A stretch of DNA of 47,987 nt, taken from positions 1 through 47,987 of the forward strand of contig CANHQJ010000026.1 in assembly GCA_947462875.1 (NCBI GenBank), given 5' to 3'. The notes beneath the pieces were generated by a model that did no database searches, was not told the origin of the DNA, and saw nothing but the letters and a program-made list of their open reading frames with translations. Shown here in pieces: positions 7,220 to 16,855 of this stretch. How positions within the stretch are numbered: the first letter of the stretch is position 1; every line of letters begins with the position of its first letter. Position numbers and translations under genes: made by a program. The DNA is from Verrucomicrobiia bacterium (GTDB taxonomy: Bacteria > Verrucomicrobiota > Verrucomicrobiia > Verrucomicrobiales > Akkermansiaceae).

Positions 7220-8779
7220 TCAGCAATGCTTGCCATCGACCAAACGCGGGATGCCGAGCGGATTGTTTTCCTTCAATTCATCCGGCAACAAGGCATCCGG
7301 TGTGTTTTGCCAGGCGACGGGGCGGGTGAAGCGGAAGGCGGCCATGGTGCCCACGCTGGTGCTGCGGCCATCGGAGGTGGAGGGATACGGTCCGCCGTGC
7401 ACCATGCTGTGGCAGACTTCCACGCCCGTGGGGAAGCCGTTGAAAATCAGGCGGCCGGCCTTGCGTTCGAGGATTTCCAGCAAGGGGCCCGCCGTGGCGA
7501 AATCGCCCTCCGTGCCGTGAACCGATGCGGTCAGTTGACCCTCCAGGGCTTCTGCAATCGTGAGAAACTGCTCCATGGTACCGGTGATGATCAGGCTCGC
7601 AGGGCCGAACATCTCATCGCAGAGTGCCGAGGATGACAAGAACGTCTCCGCACTGCAGAGAAATACGGTGGGCGTCGCTTGTCCCGCGGCGGCCGCTTGC
7701 GCGCTCGCGATGGTGGTGACTCCCGGGTGCGCGGCCGTGGCGGCGGTCGCTTCCTGATAGGCTTTGCAAATGCCCGCGTTCAGCATCGTGCCCGTTGCCG
7801 CTGTGGCGATTTTTTCCTGCAACGCCGCGATGAAATCCGCTTCGGATCCACTGGGCAGCAGCAGCAGGCCGGGGTTGGTGCAGAATTGCCCGACGCCGAG
7901 TGTGAGCGATTGGAAAAAGCCATCGGCCAGAGTCACTGCCTTTTGCGCGAGCACTTCCGGCATCATGACCACGGGATTGATCGAGCTCATTTCCGCATAG
8001 ACGGGAATCGGCTCCGGACGGGCGGCGGCGAGATCCATTAGCGCGCGGCCGCCTTTGTGGGAACCGGTAAAGCCCACCGCCTTGATCGCGGGGTGTTTTA
8101 CCAAGGCACCGCCCACAGTTACGCCGGAGCCGTAGAGCACGGAGAAAACCCCTTCGGGCATGCCGCACTGCTGCGCGGCCTTGATCACGGCCTGTGCCAC
8201 GATTTCCGATGTACCCGGGTGGGATGAGTGAGCCTTGACAATCACCGGGCAGCCGACGGCGAGCGCCGATGCTGAATCGCCGCCGGCGACCGAGTAGGCA
8301 AGCGGGAAATTCGACGCGCAGAATACCACCACCGGGCCGAGCGGGCGCAGCATTGAGCGGATGTCCACTTTCGGGATCGGCGTGCGCTCCGGTTGGGCGT
8401 GTTCGATGCGGGCATCGACCCACGAACCTTCATCGAGCATGGAGGCGAACAAACGCAGTTGGCCGACCGTGCGGCCCGTTTCGCCGCGCAGCCTTGCCTC
8501 GGGCAGTCCCGTTTCGGCACAACCACGGGCGGCAATGGCATCAGCCACCGCTTCGATCTCCGAGGCGATGGTGCGCAGAAACGTGGCGCGGGTGGCGGCG
8601 GGAAGATTGCGATAAACCGGAAATGCCTTGGCCGCGAGTTGCACGGCCGTTTCCACTTCCTGCGCGGTGGGAGAAGCATAGGGAGGCTCCATGGCTTCCT
8701 GGGTGGCAGGATTGATGGCAGAGGAAAATGGACCGACGCTGGCGCCGCGACTGTAACCGATGAAAGAAGTTCCGAGCAT
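7220..8779 (-). CDS. Aldehyde dehydrogenase, 2,5-dioxovalerate dehydrogenase type
   Basis: 519 residues of the NAD(P)-dependent aldehyde dehydrogenase superfamily. Cofactor-binding residues lie in VVFCASNFPLAYSVAGGD and VIVKAHSSHPGTS, the FTGSHKGGRALMDLA turn follows, the general base Glu is in VYAEMSSINPV and the catalytic Cys in GVGQFCTNPGL. This form of the motifs matches alpha-ketoglutarate semialdehyde (2,5-dioxovalerate) dehydrogenases, which finish oxidative sugar-acid or hydroxyproline breakdown. No other gene of such a pathway is beside it, so the substrate is inferred from similarity only. It is convergent with the trypsin-fold lipoprotein gene (stops 15 bp apart). Confidence 0.88.
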   Translation of the reverse strand: MLGTSFIGYSRGASVGPFSSAINPATQEAMEPPYASPTAQEVETAVQLAAKAFPVYRNLPAATRATFLRTIASEIEAVADAIAARGCAETGLPEARLRGETGRTVGQLRLFASMLDEGSWVDARIEHAQPERTPIPKVDIRSMLRPLGPVVVFCASNFPLAYSVAGGDSASALAVGCPVIVKAHSSHPGTSEIVAQAVIKAAQQCGMPEGVFSVLYGSGVTVGGALVKHPAIKAVGFTGSHKGGRALMDLAAARPEPIPVYAEMSSINPVVMMPEVLAQKAVTLADGFFQSLTLGVGQFCTNPGLLLLPSGSEADFIAALQEKIATAATGTMLNAGICKAYQEATAATAAHPGVTTIASAQAAAAGQATPTVFLCSAETFLSSSALCDEMFGPASLIITGTMEQFLTIAEALEGQLTASVHGTEGDFATAGPLLEILERKAGRLIFNGFPTGVEVCHSMVHGGPYPSTSDGRSTSVGTMAAFRFTRPVAWQNTPDALLPDELKENNPLGIPRLVDGKHC

Positions 8780-8962
8780 GGTGTGAAAAGTAAGTGACCG
8801 CCCATGATGTACGCAGATTCAGGCGATTGGCAAGAGTTGCTTGCGGACAACTTGCGGAGAGACATCGGAACCAAGCGAGCGATCTGCCGAATTTTGCAGC
8901 ATTTGTGCTCATTGCCAAATTTGATTGTAAGATTCGGCTCTTTCGGCGATTACTGGTCACGG

Positions 8963-11236
8963 ATGATGAAAAACACACTATTCCTATCGCTAGTCGCTGT
9001 GACGCTACCCTGCAGTGGTGCCAAATGGTTTGAGGAAATGCAATTCGGCCCCGCGTGGTCGAACACCTATACGGGATCCTATCAAGGCAAGCCGCGCGTT
9101 GCGGCATTGAAAGGCCTGTTGCTGGATCTGGGCGAGCGAAAGAACGCCGCTTTGTATGATACCGAGACGCTGCGCTGGGTTTCGGGTTATGAGGGCTTTG
9201 TGAAGTGGGGTGGCACTCCCTGGACAGGTGACCATGGCAAGCTGGTGACCGTGACCGACGAGAAACCGGTTTTTGTCACGGATGCGGCCAGCGGCTACGC
9301 GGATGCGAGCGGCTCCTTTGAGGACAAGCGTCCGATCAAAGGATATGGCAATCTCCCCGCAGCACACGGGCGTTATGTGGGCTATTACAAAAATGGCGGC
9401 AACGTCGTCATTCAAGTGGAAGTGCTCGGCGCGAAGGTGCTGGAAACGGCGCGCGTGGGACAAAACGGCATCGAGCGCCACTGGGAGATCGGGCCGCGTG
9501 AGAAAGATTTGTTGGTGTTGTTAGCCGATGAGTCGGGAGACGTGGAAATTCTGGAAGCTGGCAAATCCGCAAAAAGCGGCCAAGGGTTGATGGCGGTGCT
9601 GGTATCGAGCGACAAGGGCGTGAGTTTGTCGCGCCCCGATGACCGCAAGGGACGCCTCGTGATGCGCGTGCCTGCAGGGAAACAAGTTGTCAAAATCCAA
9701 GTGGCCACGGCGCGTAACGCCACTCCCACACCCAGCAGCTTGGTGACTCTCTCGGATCTCACCAAAGGTGGCTCGCCGCAGTATGCGGAGACTCTCACCA
9801 GTGCCGGCACCATGGGCAAGCCAGAGGAGGGCTCGGCCTGGGCGGTGGATCAGATCAGCCTGCCGGCGAACAATCCGTGGAAATCGAACCTGCGTTTCGG
9901 TGGCTTCGACTTCCTCGATGAAAACACCGCGGTGCTCTCGACCTGGAATGGCGACGTCTGGACGGTATCCGGCTTCCAGAAGGATGTCACCAAGCTCACC
10001 TGGCGCCGCATTGCCAGTGGTCTGTTTGAGACGCTGGGAGTCAAGGTGGTGGACGGGAAAATCTATGTCAATGGCCGCGACCAGATCACCCGCCTGCACG
10101 ACCTCAATGGTGACGGCGAGACCGATTTCTTCGAGGCCTTCAATCGCGACGTGATCATTTCACCGAACTTCCACGAGTTTGCGTTTGATTTGCAGACGGA
10201 TGCGCAGGGGAATTTTTACTTCAGCAAAGGTTCTCCGGTGAAAGGTGGCGGACGTGGCTTCGACCAAATTCTTCCCCACCACGGCATTGTGGCGAAAATT
10301 TCCCCTGATGGGAAAAAATTCGAGGTCATCGCGACGGGCCTGCGTGCGCCGGGCGGTGTCGGCGTCGGCCCCCAGGGGCAAATCACCACGGGAGAAAATG
10401 AAGGCACGTGGCAGCCATGCTGCAAGATCAACTACTTCACGCCCGCGCAGGCTCCGGTGTTTCTTGGCACCGAGCCAAGCCGGCACGAACTTGGCAAGGA
10501 CAAGCCGTTCCATGAACCGATTTGCTATCTGCCGATGAGTGTGGACAACAGCGGTGGCTCGCAGGTGTGGGTGCCGGAAGGGACCGACTTCGGTCTCAAG
10601 GCCGGCGAATTGATCCATTTGTCCTACGGACAGTCGTCCTTGTATCGCGTGCTGCCCAGTCCGGCGGGAGATACCTTGCAAGGCGGAGTCGTGAAAATTC
10701 CCGCCAAGTTGCAGTCATCGGGCATGCGCGCCCGCTTCCACAAGGATGGGTCGCTGTTTGTGTTAGGCTTCCGCGGTTGGCAGACCAATGCTCCGACCGA
10801 GTGCGCCCTGCAGCGCGTGCGTTTTGTCAAGGAAGAGGCGGTATTGATTCCCACGGCACAGAAAATCACCAGCAAGGGCGTGGTACTGACCTTTGCGGAG
10901 GAGCTTGATGCCGAACTCGCGAATGACGTCAGCAGCTTCGCTGTCGAGCGCTGGAACTACGTGCGCGGTCCGCAGTACGGATCAGGCGAGTTTTCGGTCG
11001 ATCAGCCGGACGCGCCCGCGCTGGAAGCGGCACTGAAAGCGGAAAGCAAAAACGTGCGCGTCCACGACAAGGTGGAGGTGCTCTCCGCGAAGTTGCTGCC
11101 CGGTGGCAAATCGGTCGAGCTGGTGCTCAAGGACATGAAGCCGGCGATGACTCTGAAAGTCGGCTACGATCTGGAATCGAAAGAGGGCGACGTGATGATC
11201 GGCACGACCTACAGCACGGTCAAAAAACTTCCCTAA
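8963..11236 (+). CDS. Secreted DUF6797/PQQ-dehydrogenase-like propeller protein
   Basis: About 757 residues. ATG 8963 (or 8966) gives a signal peptide, MKNTLFLSLVAVTLPCSGA, so the longer frame from 8804 is rejected. Residues 20-280 match the DUF6797 type (WFEEMQFGPAWSNTYTG, DTETLRWVSGYEGFVKWGG). The middle is a beta-propeller of the kind found in PQQ-dependent sugar dehydrogenases and planctomycete membrane-bound dehydrogenases (HDLNGDGETDFFEAFN, RAPGGVGVGPQGQ). No heme-binding CxxCH is present, so electron transfer is unproven. Such proteins are abundant in Planctomycetes and Verrucomicrobia and are thought to act on polysaccharides or sugars outside the cell. Confidence 0.78.
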   Translation: MMKNTLFLSLVAVTLPCSGAKWFEEMQFGPAWSNTYTGSYQGKPRVAALKGLLLDLGERKNAALYDTETLRWVSGYEGFVKWGGTPWTGDHGKLVTVTDEKPVFVTDAASGYADASGSFEDKRPIKGYGNLPAAHGRYVGYYKNGGNVVIQVEVLGAKVLETARVGQNGIERHWEIGPREKDLLVLLADESGDVEILEAGKSAKSGQGLMAVLVSSDKGVSLSRPDDRKGRLVMRVPAGKQVVKIQVATARNATPTPSSLVTLSDLTKGGSPQYAETLTSAGTMGKPEEGSAWAVDQISLPANNPWKSNLRFGGFDFLDENTAVLSTWNGDVWTVSGFQKDVTKLTWRRIASGLFETLGVKVVDGKIYVNGRDQITRLHDLNGDGETDFFEAFNRDVIISPNFHEFAFDLQTDAQGNFYFSKGSPVKGGGRGFDQILPHHGIVAKISPDGKKFEVIATGLRAPGGVGVGPQGQITTGENEGTWQPCCKINYFTPAQAPVFLGTEPSRHELGKDKPFHEPICYLPMSVDNSGGSQVWVPEGTDFGLKAGELIHLSYGQSSLYRVLPSPAGDTLQGGVVKIPAKLQSSGMRARFHKDGSLFVLGFRGWQTNAPTECALQRVRFVKEEAVLIPTAQKITSKGVVLTFAEELDAELANDVSSFAVERWNYVRGPQYGSGEFSVDQPDAPALEAALKAESKNVRVHDKVEVLSAKLLPGGKSVELVLKDMKPAMTLKVGYDLESKEGDVMIGTTYSTVKKLP

Positions 11237-11250
11237 CAGAGAGGTAAATC

Positions 11251-11286
11251 AAGCGGGGCGGCTCGATGGGCCGTCCCGCTTTTTTT
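11251..11286 (+). terminator. Rho-independent terminator after the propeller gene
   Basis: AGCGGGGCGGC pairs with GCCGTCCCGCT (one wobble) around a 7-base loop, followed by seven T. It begins 15 bp after the stop codon at 11236. Confidence 0.9.
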
Positions 11287-11290
11287 GTGA

Positions 11291-11740
11291 TCATGACATT
11301 TTGCACGGAATGACCATCGTCGGGCAGAGCGCTTTCCGCACGAGTCCTTCCGCCACGCTGCCGATCAGGAGCGCGGCTACCGCACCGTGACCGTGAGTGC
11401 CGATGACGACGAGATCCGCTGACGTTTTTTTCACGTAGTCGATGATGGCATGGAGCGGGGAGCCGATCATCAGTTCGGCGCGCACATCCCCCATCTCTGC
11501 CTTGGCGGTGGTCATGGCCTGGTTGAGCTTTGCCTCCGCGCGTTTCTGGCTTTCCTGCTGGAATACCTGGATGGCGGGAAACTCCTCGGGCGTCATGCCG
11601 TAGGCGGTGTAGCTTGGTTCCGGCTCCAACACGTGTACGATGTGAAGCGTGGCGTTTTGCAACTTGGCCAGGGAGATGGCGGCAGCCAGCACGGCGTCCG
11701 AGGCATCCGAAAAATCAAGGGCGGTAACGATGTTTTTCAT
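11291..11740 (-). CDS. Universal stress protein, UspA family
   Basis: 149 residues, a single Usp domain. It begins MKNIVTALDFSDASDAVLAA and ends with the ATP-binding loop GTHGHGAVAALLIGSVAEGLVR, whose first part GTHGHG and spaced Gly-Ser match the G-2X-G-9X-G(S/T) pattern of ATP-binding Usp proteins. ATG 11740 is preferred since the family starts MKxI; 11746 is two codons upstream. It is divergent from the metal ATPase at 11873 with 132 bp between, so the two may share a stress-responsive promoter region. No target process can be read from the sequence. Confidence 0.9.
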   Translation of the reverse strand: MKNIVTALDFSDASDAVLAAAISLAKLQNATLHIVHVLEPEPSYTAYGMTPEEFPAIQVFQQESQKRAEAKLNQAMTTAKAEMGDVRAELMIGSPLHAIIDYVKKTSADLVVIGTHGHGAVAALLIGSVAEGLVRKALCPTMVIPCKMS

Positions 11741-11872
11741 AGGCATGCACTTTGCCCCAAATCACATCATTTGACAAGCAAAGGCAATTGTTGCGCGGAT
11801 TTTGCAAGGATATGAGTGCTGGTTGGGCAATTGGCGATGGCATAGGCCTTCACGCCATGATAGACTCACGGC

Positions 11873-13762
11873 ATGGAGTCAACGGAAGATCATGATGCGG
11901 AATGGAAGTGGTTGTTGCTTTCCGCGGTCTTATGCGGGGTTTTTCTTCTCACCGCCATCGCGCTGGAGCGGAGTTCTTTCGCGAGTGTGGCACTGTGGTT
12001 CTATCTATTGTCGTATGCCGCGGGCGGTTGGGATGCTTTGATCGATACCTGGCAAAATGTTCGACGGGGAAAACTGGAGATTCACTTCCTGATGCTGGCC
12101 GTGGCGATCGGCGCGGCAGTGATCGGCGCTTGGTGGGAGGGAGCCGCTTTGTTGTTTTTGTTTTCGCTGAGCGGTGCCCTGGAGTCGATGGCGATGGCGC
12201 GCACGGAACGCGAAATCCGTTCGCTGTTCCGCGATTCTCCCAAGACGGCGATGGTGATGCTGCCCACGGGTGAAATTTCCGAAATGGCAGTGGATGGATT
12301 GCTCAAGGGACAGTTGCTGCGGGTATTGCCGGGTTCGCAGTTTCCGGTGGACGCGGTCATCACCAGCGGCCAATCGGCGGCGGATGAATCGATGCTGACG
12401 GGGGAATCCTTGCCTGTCGAAAAAGGGATAGGCGATACCGTTTTCGGTGGCACCCTGAATACCTGGGGCGCCGTGGACGCGGAAGTGCTGCGTCCGCCCA
12501 CGGAGAGTGCTCATGCCAAAATCATCCGCCTGATCCGCGATGCGCAGGCCAGCAAGGCTCCCTCGCAGAAATTTACCGATCGTTTTGGTACGCCCTACAC
12601 CATCGGCATTCTGTTGCTGAGTTTTCTGGCGTTTTGCTGGTGGCATTGGGGCGCCGGATTGCCTGTGTGGCAAGAGTCGGAGGGGCAACCATCGGCTCTG
12701 TATCGCGCCATGACCCTGTTGGTGGTGAGTTCACCTTGCGCGCTCGTGATTTCCATTCCCAGTGCGATTCTCGCGGGCATCGCGGCGGCGGCCAAGCGGG
12801 GGATTCTGTTCCGCGGCGGCATAGCGCTGGAAAATCTGGCAACCATTCATCGCCTCGCTGTCGACAAAACGGGGACACTGACCGAAGGCGAATTCCAGAT
12901 CACGGGAATCGAGACGGTGCCGAGCGGTCATGACGATGAGCTCTTGCGCATCGCCGCCTCGTTGTCCCAGCAATCCACGCATCCTCTCTCCCGGGCGATC
13001 GCACGGGCCTGGCGACAGAAGCAGGGTGTGCTGGCACCAGCTGTGAGCGATGTGGAATCGGTCACAGGAAAAGGAGTGCGCGGCAAAGTCGACGGAGAGA
13101 TGGCGACGCAAGGGCGAAGAAGCCTGTTTCCCGGTGCCGGGTGGCTGTCGCAATTCAGCGATCCGAAGCCCGGCCTCACGGAGGTATTGGTGGAAGGGCA
13201 GGGGCTTGTCGGTCGCATCCTCCTGCGCGATGCTCCGCGTTTGGAGAGCAAGCCGCTGATTCAGGAGTTGCAGAAAATGGGCATCAAGGTCGTGATGCTG
13301 ACGGGTGATAGGCCGGAATCCGCGACTTTGCTGTCACAGGAACTGGGCCTGGACGAGGCGCGTTCCAGCATGACGCCCGAGGGGAAAGTGGCCGCGATTC
13401 AAGCATGGAAACAACAAGGGGAGATCGTCGCGATGGTGGGCGATGGGGTCAATGACGCGCCTTCGCTCGCCGTGGCGGATGTTTCGATCGGTATGGGGCT
13501 TCGAGGCTCGGATGCCGTATTGGAACAGGCGGATGTGATTCTGCTGAACGACCAGTTGGAAAAAGTGCTGATCGCCTACCGGTTGAGTAAAAAGTGCCGC
13601 GCCATCATCCGGCAGAACATCGTCATTTCTCTCGGCGTGCTGGTGGTGCTGGCACTGGGCTCGATCGGCTTCAGCATCCCTCTGCCACTGGGCGTTCTCG
13701 GTCATGAGGGATCGACCGTGATCGTGGTTCTCAATTCGCTGCGGTTGCTGTTCACGAGATAA
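11873..13762 (+). CDS. Heavy-metal P-type ATPase, P1B-4 type
   Basis: 629-residue cation export ATPase of the inner membrane. In order: membrane helices about 12-100, actuator loop TGES (176-179), transmembrane metal site SPC (287-289), phosphorylation site DKTGT (331-335), hinge GDGVNDAP near 522, and HEGST (611-615) in the last helix. SPC plus HEGxT is the signature of the P1B-4 group, which exports Co2+, Zn2+ or Fe2+ (CoaT, CtpD, PfeT). It lacks N-terminal heavy-metal domains, as is usual for this group. No metal-sensing regulator is beside it. Exact metal cannot be told. Confidence 0.9.
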   Translation: MESTEDHDAEWKWLLLSAVLCGVFLLTAIALERSSFASVALWFYLLSYAAGGWDALIDTWQNVRRGKLEIHFLMLAVAIGAAVIGAWWEGAALLFLFSLSGALESMAMARTEREIRSLFRDSPKTAMVMLPTGEISEMAVDGLLKGQLLRVLPGSQFPVDAVITSGQSAADESMLTGESLPVEKGIGDTVFGGTLNTWGAVDAEVLRPPTESAHAKIIRLIRDAQASKAPSQKFTDRFGTPYTIGILLLSFLAFCWWHWGAGLPVWQESEGQPSALYRAMTLLVVSSPCALVISIPSAILAGIAAAAKRGILFRGGIALENLATIHRLAVDKTGTLTEGEFQITGIETVPSGHDDELLRIAASLSQQSTHPLSRAIARAWRQKQGVLAPAVSDVESVTGKGVRGKVDGEMATQGRRSLFPGAGWLSQFSDPKPGLTEVLVEGQGLVGRILLRDAPRLESKPLIQELQKMGIKVVMLTGDRPESATLLSQELGLDEARSSMTPEGKVAAIQAWKQQGEIVAMVGDGVNDAPSLAVADVSIGMGLRGSDAVLEQADVILLNDQLEKVLIAYRLSKKCRAIIRQNIVISLGVLVVLALGSIGFSIPLPLGVLGHEGSTVIVVLNSLRLLFTR

Positions 13763-13797
13763 AAAAAAGCGGGCTTGCCCATGAAGGCAAACCCGCT
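13761..13797 (-). terminator. Rho-independent terminator of the metalloprotease unit
   Basis: Read on the minus strand: AGCGGGTTTGCC, loop, GGCAAGCCCGCT with one mismatch, then eight T. It lies 22 bp after the stop of the gene ending at 13819. The plus-strand ATPase ends at its far edge, and the A run there means it works only for the minus strand. Confidence 0.85.
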
Positions 13798-13818
13798 AGG
13801 GAAAGGAAGACGCATGAA

Positions 13819-15447
13819 TTACGGAGCGTTGCCGGAAATGCTGTATTGTCCGATGCTCGCGTAATTCGAATAGCCATCCGCCAGGACATCGCCACGGCCC
13901 ACACCGGAAACGCGCAGGTAATACGTTCCTGCGGCCAGCGTGGCGCTCACGGAGGCATCGGTGAGAGCATCGGGATTGGCGGATGCGATCACGGCACCGG
14001 TGCCATCGAGAATTTCCAGCAGGACATCGACGTTCTGGCTGAGAGCATCACCCAGAGCACTGAACGAACAAGCGCCGCCGGCAGTGCTGAAGCTGTAAAC
14101 ATCCTGATCGCCCGTGGTTTCCAGAATGCCGCTGGCCGAGCGAGTTCCCGTTGTTCCTGCTAGCGCTACGGCACCCGCAGTGGTGTTGGGCACCGCATCG
14201 GCGCGGTAGCCGAAGCCATTCAGTGTGGTGATTTTGTTCAGATCGTTCTCCGTGTTGTTGGCACTGAGATACTCACCGCGCGACCACTGCACGAGCTGAT
14301 TGTAGTAGCCCACGCCCATGATCGGAGCCCAGCCGACTTCGCCGGTACCGTGACCCTGATAATACGCTTCCGAGGGAGAAGTGCGGCCATCGTGATAGAG
14401 AGACAATGTGTGTCCGATCTCGTGCGAGCTGGCTTCCGCGATGTAGCGAGCGGAATTGGACAACATGTCGGAGAACACCCAGCAAGGGGTGTCGCCCGTC
14501 CAGGTGAAGGAATTCAGATAGGCCACACCACCGGCGGAGCCATACCACTCATTGTCTGGTGTGATGATGCAGCGGATGCGGCGGTTGCTGGGAGCGGCGA
14601 GAAACACGCTCTCTTCGGTGGTGACGTTGATTTGGAAGGGGGAAAAGTCCTCCGCGGTGCGACGGCAGATTTCCAACAGCTGGGTATTGGTGAGGGTGCC
14701 GACGATGCCGCGTGCATTGATGGTGCCGCCATTCGCCCACTGGGTTCCGGATACCACCTGTCCATCCATGTCAAGGTAGGCCACCGCCACCGCTCCGGGC
14801 AGGCTGTTGAACACCGGTACACTGCTGGGAGGCGAATCGTCGTTGACGATCGTGCCAATGGCCTGTGAGTCACCGATGATGGCATTGACGGGATTGGAGA
14901 GATTGACCGCGAAGGTTTCATCCGGTTCAATGGTGGTATCTCCGAGAATCGGCACCGAGAGCGTGGCCGTGGTCCGGCCCGCGGCGATGCTCACGGTTCC
15001 CGACGCGGGAGTGTAGTCGCTGCCGCCGAGAGCGGAACCATCCGCCGTGCTGAAATTCACCGAAATGACCCTGTTGCGATCCGCTTTGGACAATCTCACG
15101 GTGAAGACAAGGCTCTTGCTGCCGCTGTTACCCTCGGTGATACTGGCATCAGCGATGCTCAGTGAAATACCCGTGGTTCCTCCGCCGCCAGTTCCGGGCT
15201 TCGCTTCTTGCAGCAATTTTTTGGCTTTTTCCACAGCGGCTTTCTCCTCCTCATCGGCTTTTTTCCCGCGAACGACATCCACAGGGGGGAGACCCATGTG
15301 GGTGACTTCGCCCGCTTGGTGATCGATGAGCGAGCAAATCATCTCACTCAATTCATGGCGAGTGGCCACCATGGCTTCGTCGGCTTTTTTGAACTCATAG
15401 GCGACGGGATGATTTTGGTAATACAGTTGCGCCACAAAAAAGCCCAT
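13819..15447 (-). CDS. Calx-beta/PPC zinc metalloprotease-like protein
   Basis: 542 residues. Residues 1-85 are helical and charged; 94-204 form a Calx-beta domain (SIADASITEGNSG, GSDYTPASGTVSI, IVNDD); 210-400 hold a metzincin-type peptidase with the zinc site HEIGHTLSLYHD (His342, Glu343, His346, His352) and a Met-containing IMGVGYY downstream; about 440-542 is a bacterial pre-peptidase C-terminal (PPC) domain. Calx-beta and PPC domains are typical of exported proteins, yet no signal peptide is visible at the start. The start is set by AGGAGA, 8 bp before ATG 15447 and overlapping the stop of the upstream gene, one of the few clear Shine-Dalgarno sites here. Confidence 0.82.
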   Translation of the reverse strand: MGFFVAQLYYQNHPVAYEFKKADEAMVATRHELSEMICSLIDHQAGEVTHMGLPPVDVVRGKKADEEEKAAVEKAKKLLQEAKPGTGGGGTTGISLSIADASITEGNSGSKSLVFTVRLSKADRNRVISVNFSTADGSALGGSDYTPASGTVSIAAGRTTATLSVPILGDTTIEPDETFAVNLSNPVNAIIGDSQAIGTIVNDDSPPSSVPVFNSLPGAVAVAYLDMDGQVVSGTQWANGGTINARGIVGTLTNTQLLEICRRTAEDFSPFQINVTTEESVFLAAPSNRRIRCIITPDNEWYGSAGGVAYLNSFTWTGDTPCWVFSDMLSNSARYIAEASSHEIGHTLSLYHDGRTSPSEAYYQGHGTGEVGWAPIMGVGYYNQLVQWSRGEYLSANNTENDLNKITTLNGFGYRADAVPNTTAGAVALAGTTGTRSASGILETTGDQDVYSFSTAGGACSFSALGDALSQNVDVLLEILDGTGAVIASANPDALTDASVSATLAAGTYYLRVSGVGRGDVLADGYSNYASIGQYSISGNAP

Positions 15448-15459
15448 GGCGGCATTCTC

Positions 15460-15882
15460 CTAGATCGTCAATTGGCCTTCCGGTGCGCCGGCCACGCGGA
15501 GGTGCGTGATGACCGTGCCATCCGTTTCGGTTTTGCGACCGGATACTGTGGCTTGCAGAGAAGGGATTTGTTTCGAGAACTCGATGGTCAGATCCGTGCC
15601 GACATCACTCGTGGTGGCGGCGGTGAAGCACTTGGCATCGACGGGCATCGATTTGCTCATGCGCTCGCGACCGTTGGCTTCCACCGTTTCCCAGAGTTGC
15701 CCTTTGGCGGCGAGCGATTGCTCGACGAGGCGGTCCACGTTGCTCAAGCGTGTGGAACTTTGCTGTGTGAGCGCGGTGCTGGCGCCATTCATGGCAGACG
15801 TTTGCTGGTGTTTGCTCCACTGAAATACAGCCAGAGTTCCCAGCAATGCGGCGGACGGAACGATGTAATAATGTTTTTTCAT
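15460..15882 (-). CDS. Small membrane-anchored/secreted protein upstream of metalloprotease
   Basis: 140 residues, family not recognised. Residues 1-20 (MKKHYYIVPSAALLGTLAVF) form a signal peptide or N-terminal anchor; the rest is predicted extracytoplasmic, with a Ser/Thr-rich stretch near 30-45 and a beta-rich end (TDLTIEFSKQIPSLQATVSG). Its stop codon lies 12 bp before the next start and overlaps that gene's ribosome-binding site, so the two are surely cotranscribed and probably translationally coupled. A chaperone, inhibitor or pro-region role for the protease is possible but unsupported by homology. The protease itself lacks a signal peptide while this one has one. Confidence 0.75.
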   Translation of the reverse strand: MKKHYYIVPSAALLGTLAVFQWSKHQQTSAMNGASTALTQQSSTRLSNVDRLVEQSLAAKGQLWETVEANGRERMSKSMPVDAKCFTAATTSDVGTDLTIEFSKQIPSLQATVSGRKTETDGTVITHLRVAGAPEGQLTI

Positions 15883-16002
15883 AATTGGGTTTACTCTGGC
15901 ACTATAGCTCTATGTCTCATTTCTTAAAGCAAAAAATCGAAAGACGCAACCGGCTGTCTTTTGCATCGTGTGCGCTGGATCGGCTGCCGGATTGTTTGCC
16001 GG

Positions 16003-16797
16003 TCATTCCATCGGAAGGGAAAACAGTCGCGCGGTGTTTTCACTGATGGCAAGTGCGCATTCCTCCGGTGACAGTTGGTGCATGCGGGCGAGGGCTTCGA
16101 TGCAGCTCGGGATGTCGGCGGGATGATGGTAGCCCTCTCGATGATAGTGACCCTGGAGTTCGAACGGGGGTGCCATATCAGGGGCATCGGATTCGACATG
16201 GATGCGGTCCGGGGGAATGCGCCGGAACGCATCCAAGGCGCGGACTTTGCGCGGGTGGAGAAAGTGGCCGGATAGGGAGAAATGAGCGCCCAGCTTCATC
16301 AGCGACGGAATCATGTCCGCAGGGCCACCGAAACTGTGCAGGAGAAAAGGCGGCAAGGGGGGCGAATGCTTGAGGGTTTGCAACAGCGGATTCCATGCCT
16401 TGAGGCAGTGCAGGGTGAGCGGTTTGTCGAACTCCCGGCTCAGGTCGAAATGAACCGCAAGAACCTCTCTCTGTTGGGTGAGATCGGCATCCGGCATCCA
16501 GAGGTCGAGTCCGCATTCGCCAATCGAACTGGCGGGCGCTGACTCTAACAACTCGCGCAACAGGTTCGCCCAATCCGTGCTGCGTGACGCGATGCGCCAG
16601 GGATGGAGACCCAGGGCAGGGGAGAGGAAAGCCGGATCCGCACGGTGGAGGGCGAGCACCTGCGCCCAATCGGCCTCGCTGGTGCCATTGACGATGGCGT
16701 GGCGAATTCCCGCCGCTTTCATTTCCGCCATGACCAACGGAAGATCGCCGCCAAAACGGGCATCTTGCAGGTGATTATGGGCGTCGATGACCGTCAC
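16003..16797 (-). CDS. TatD-family metal-dependent hydrolase
   Basis: 264 residues with the full set of TatD metal ligands: DAHNHLQ at the N-terminus, GLHPW, the Glu of IGECGLD, LHCLKAW, LLHSFGG and the Asp of ESDAPDM near the end. TatD proteins are TIM-barrel deoxyribonucleases or related phosphoesterases; the exact substrate of this branch is not known. The start is GTG at 16797, which gives the conserved MTVIDAHNH beginning. It is the last gene of a minus-strand run that begins at 18883, 58 bp after the RidA-like gene. Confidence 0.9.
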   Translation of the reverse strand: MTVIDAHNHLQDARFGGDLPLVMAEMKAAGIRHAIVNGTSEADWAQVLALHRADPAFLSPALGLHPWRIASRSTDWANLLRELLESAPASSIGECGLDLWMPDADLTQQREVLAVHFDLSREFDKPLTLHCLKAWNPLLQTLKHSPPLPPFLLHSFGGPADMIPSLMKLGAHFSLSGHFLHPRKVRALDAFRRIPPDRIHVESDAPDMAPPFELQGHYHREGYHHPADIPSCIEALARMHQLSPEECALAISENTARLFSLPME

Positions 16798-16855
16798 AGG
16801 CTGCGATGGCGTTGAGAAATGATTCGTTTTTCAAGGCTTGTCGCAGCGCGTCAGC

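Noticed and set aside
8804-8962. Extended start of the propeller protein
   Set aside because: The signal peptide begins at 8963; upstream residues show no pattern.
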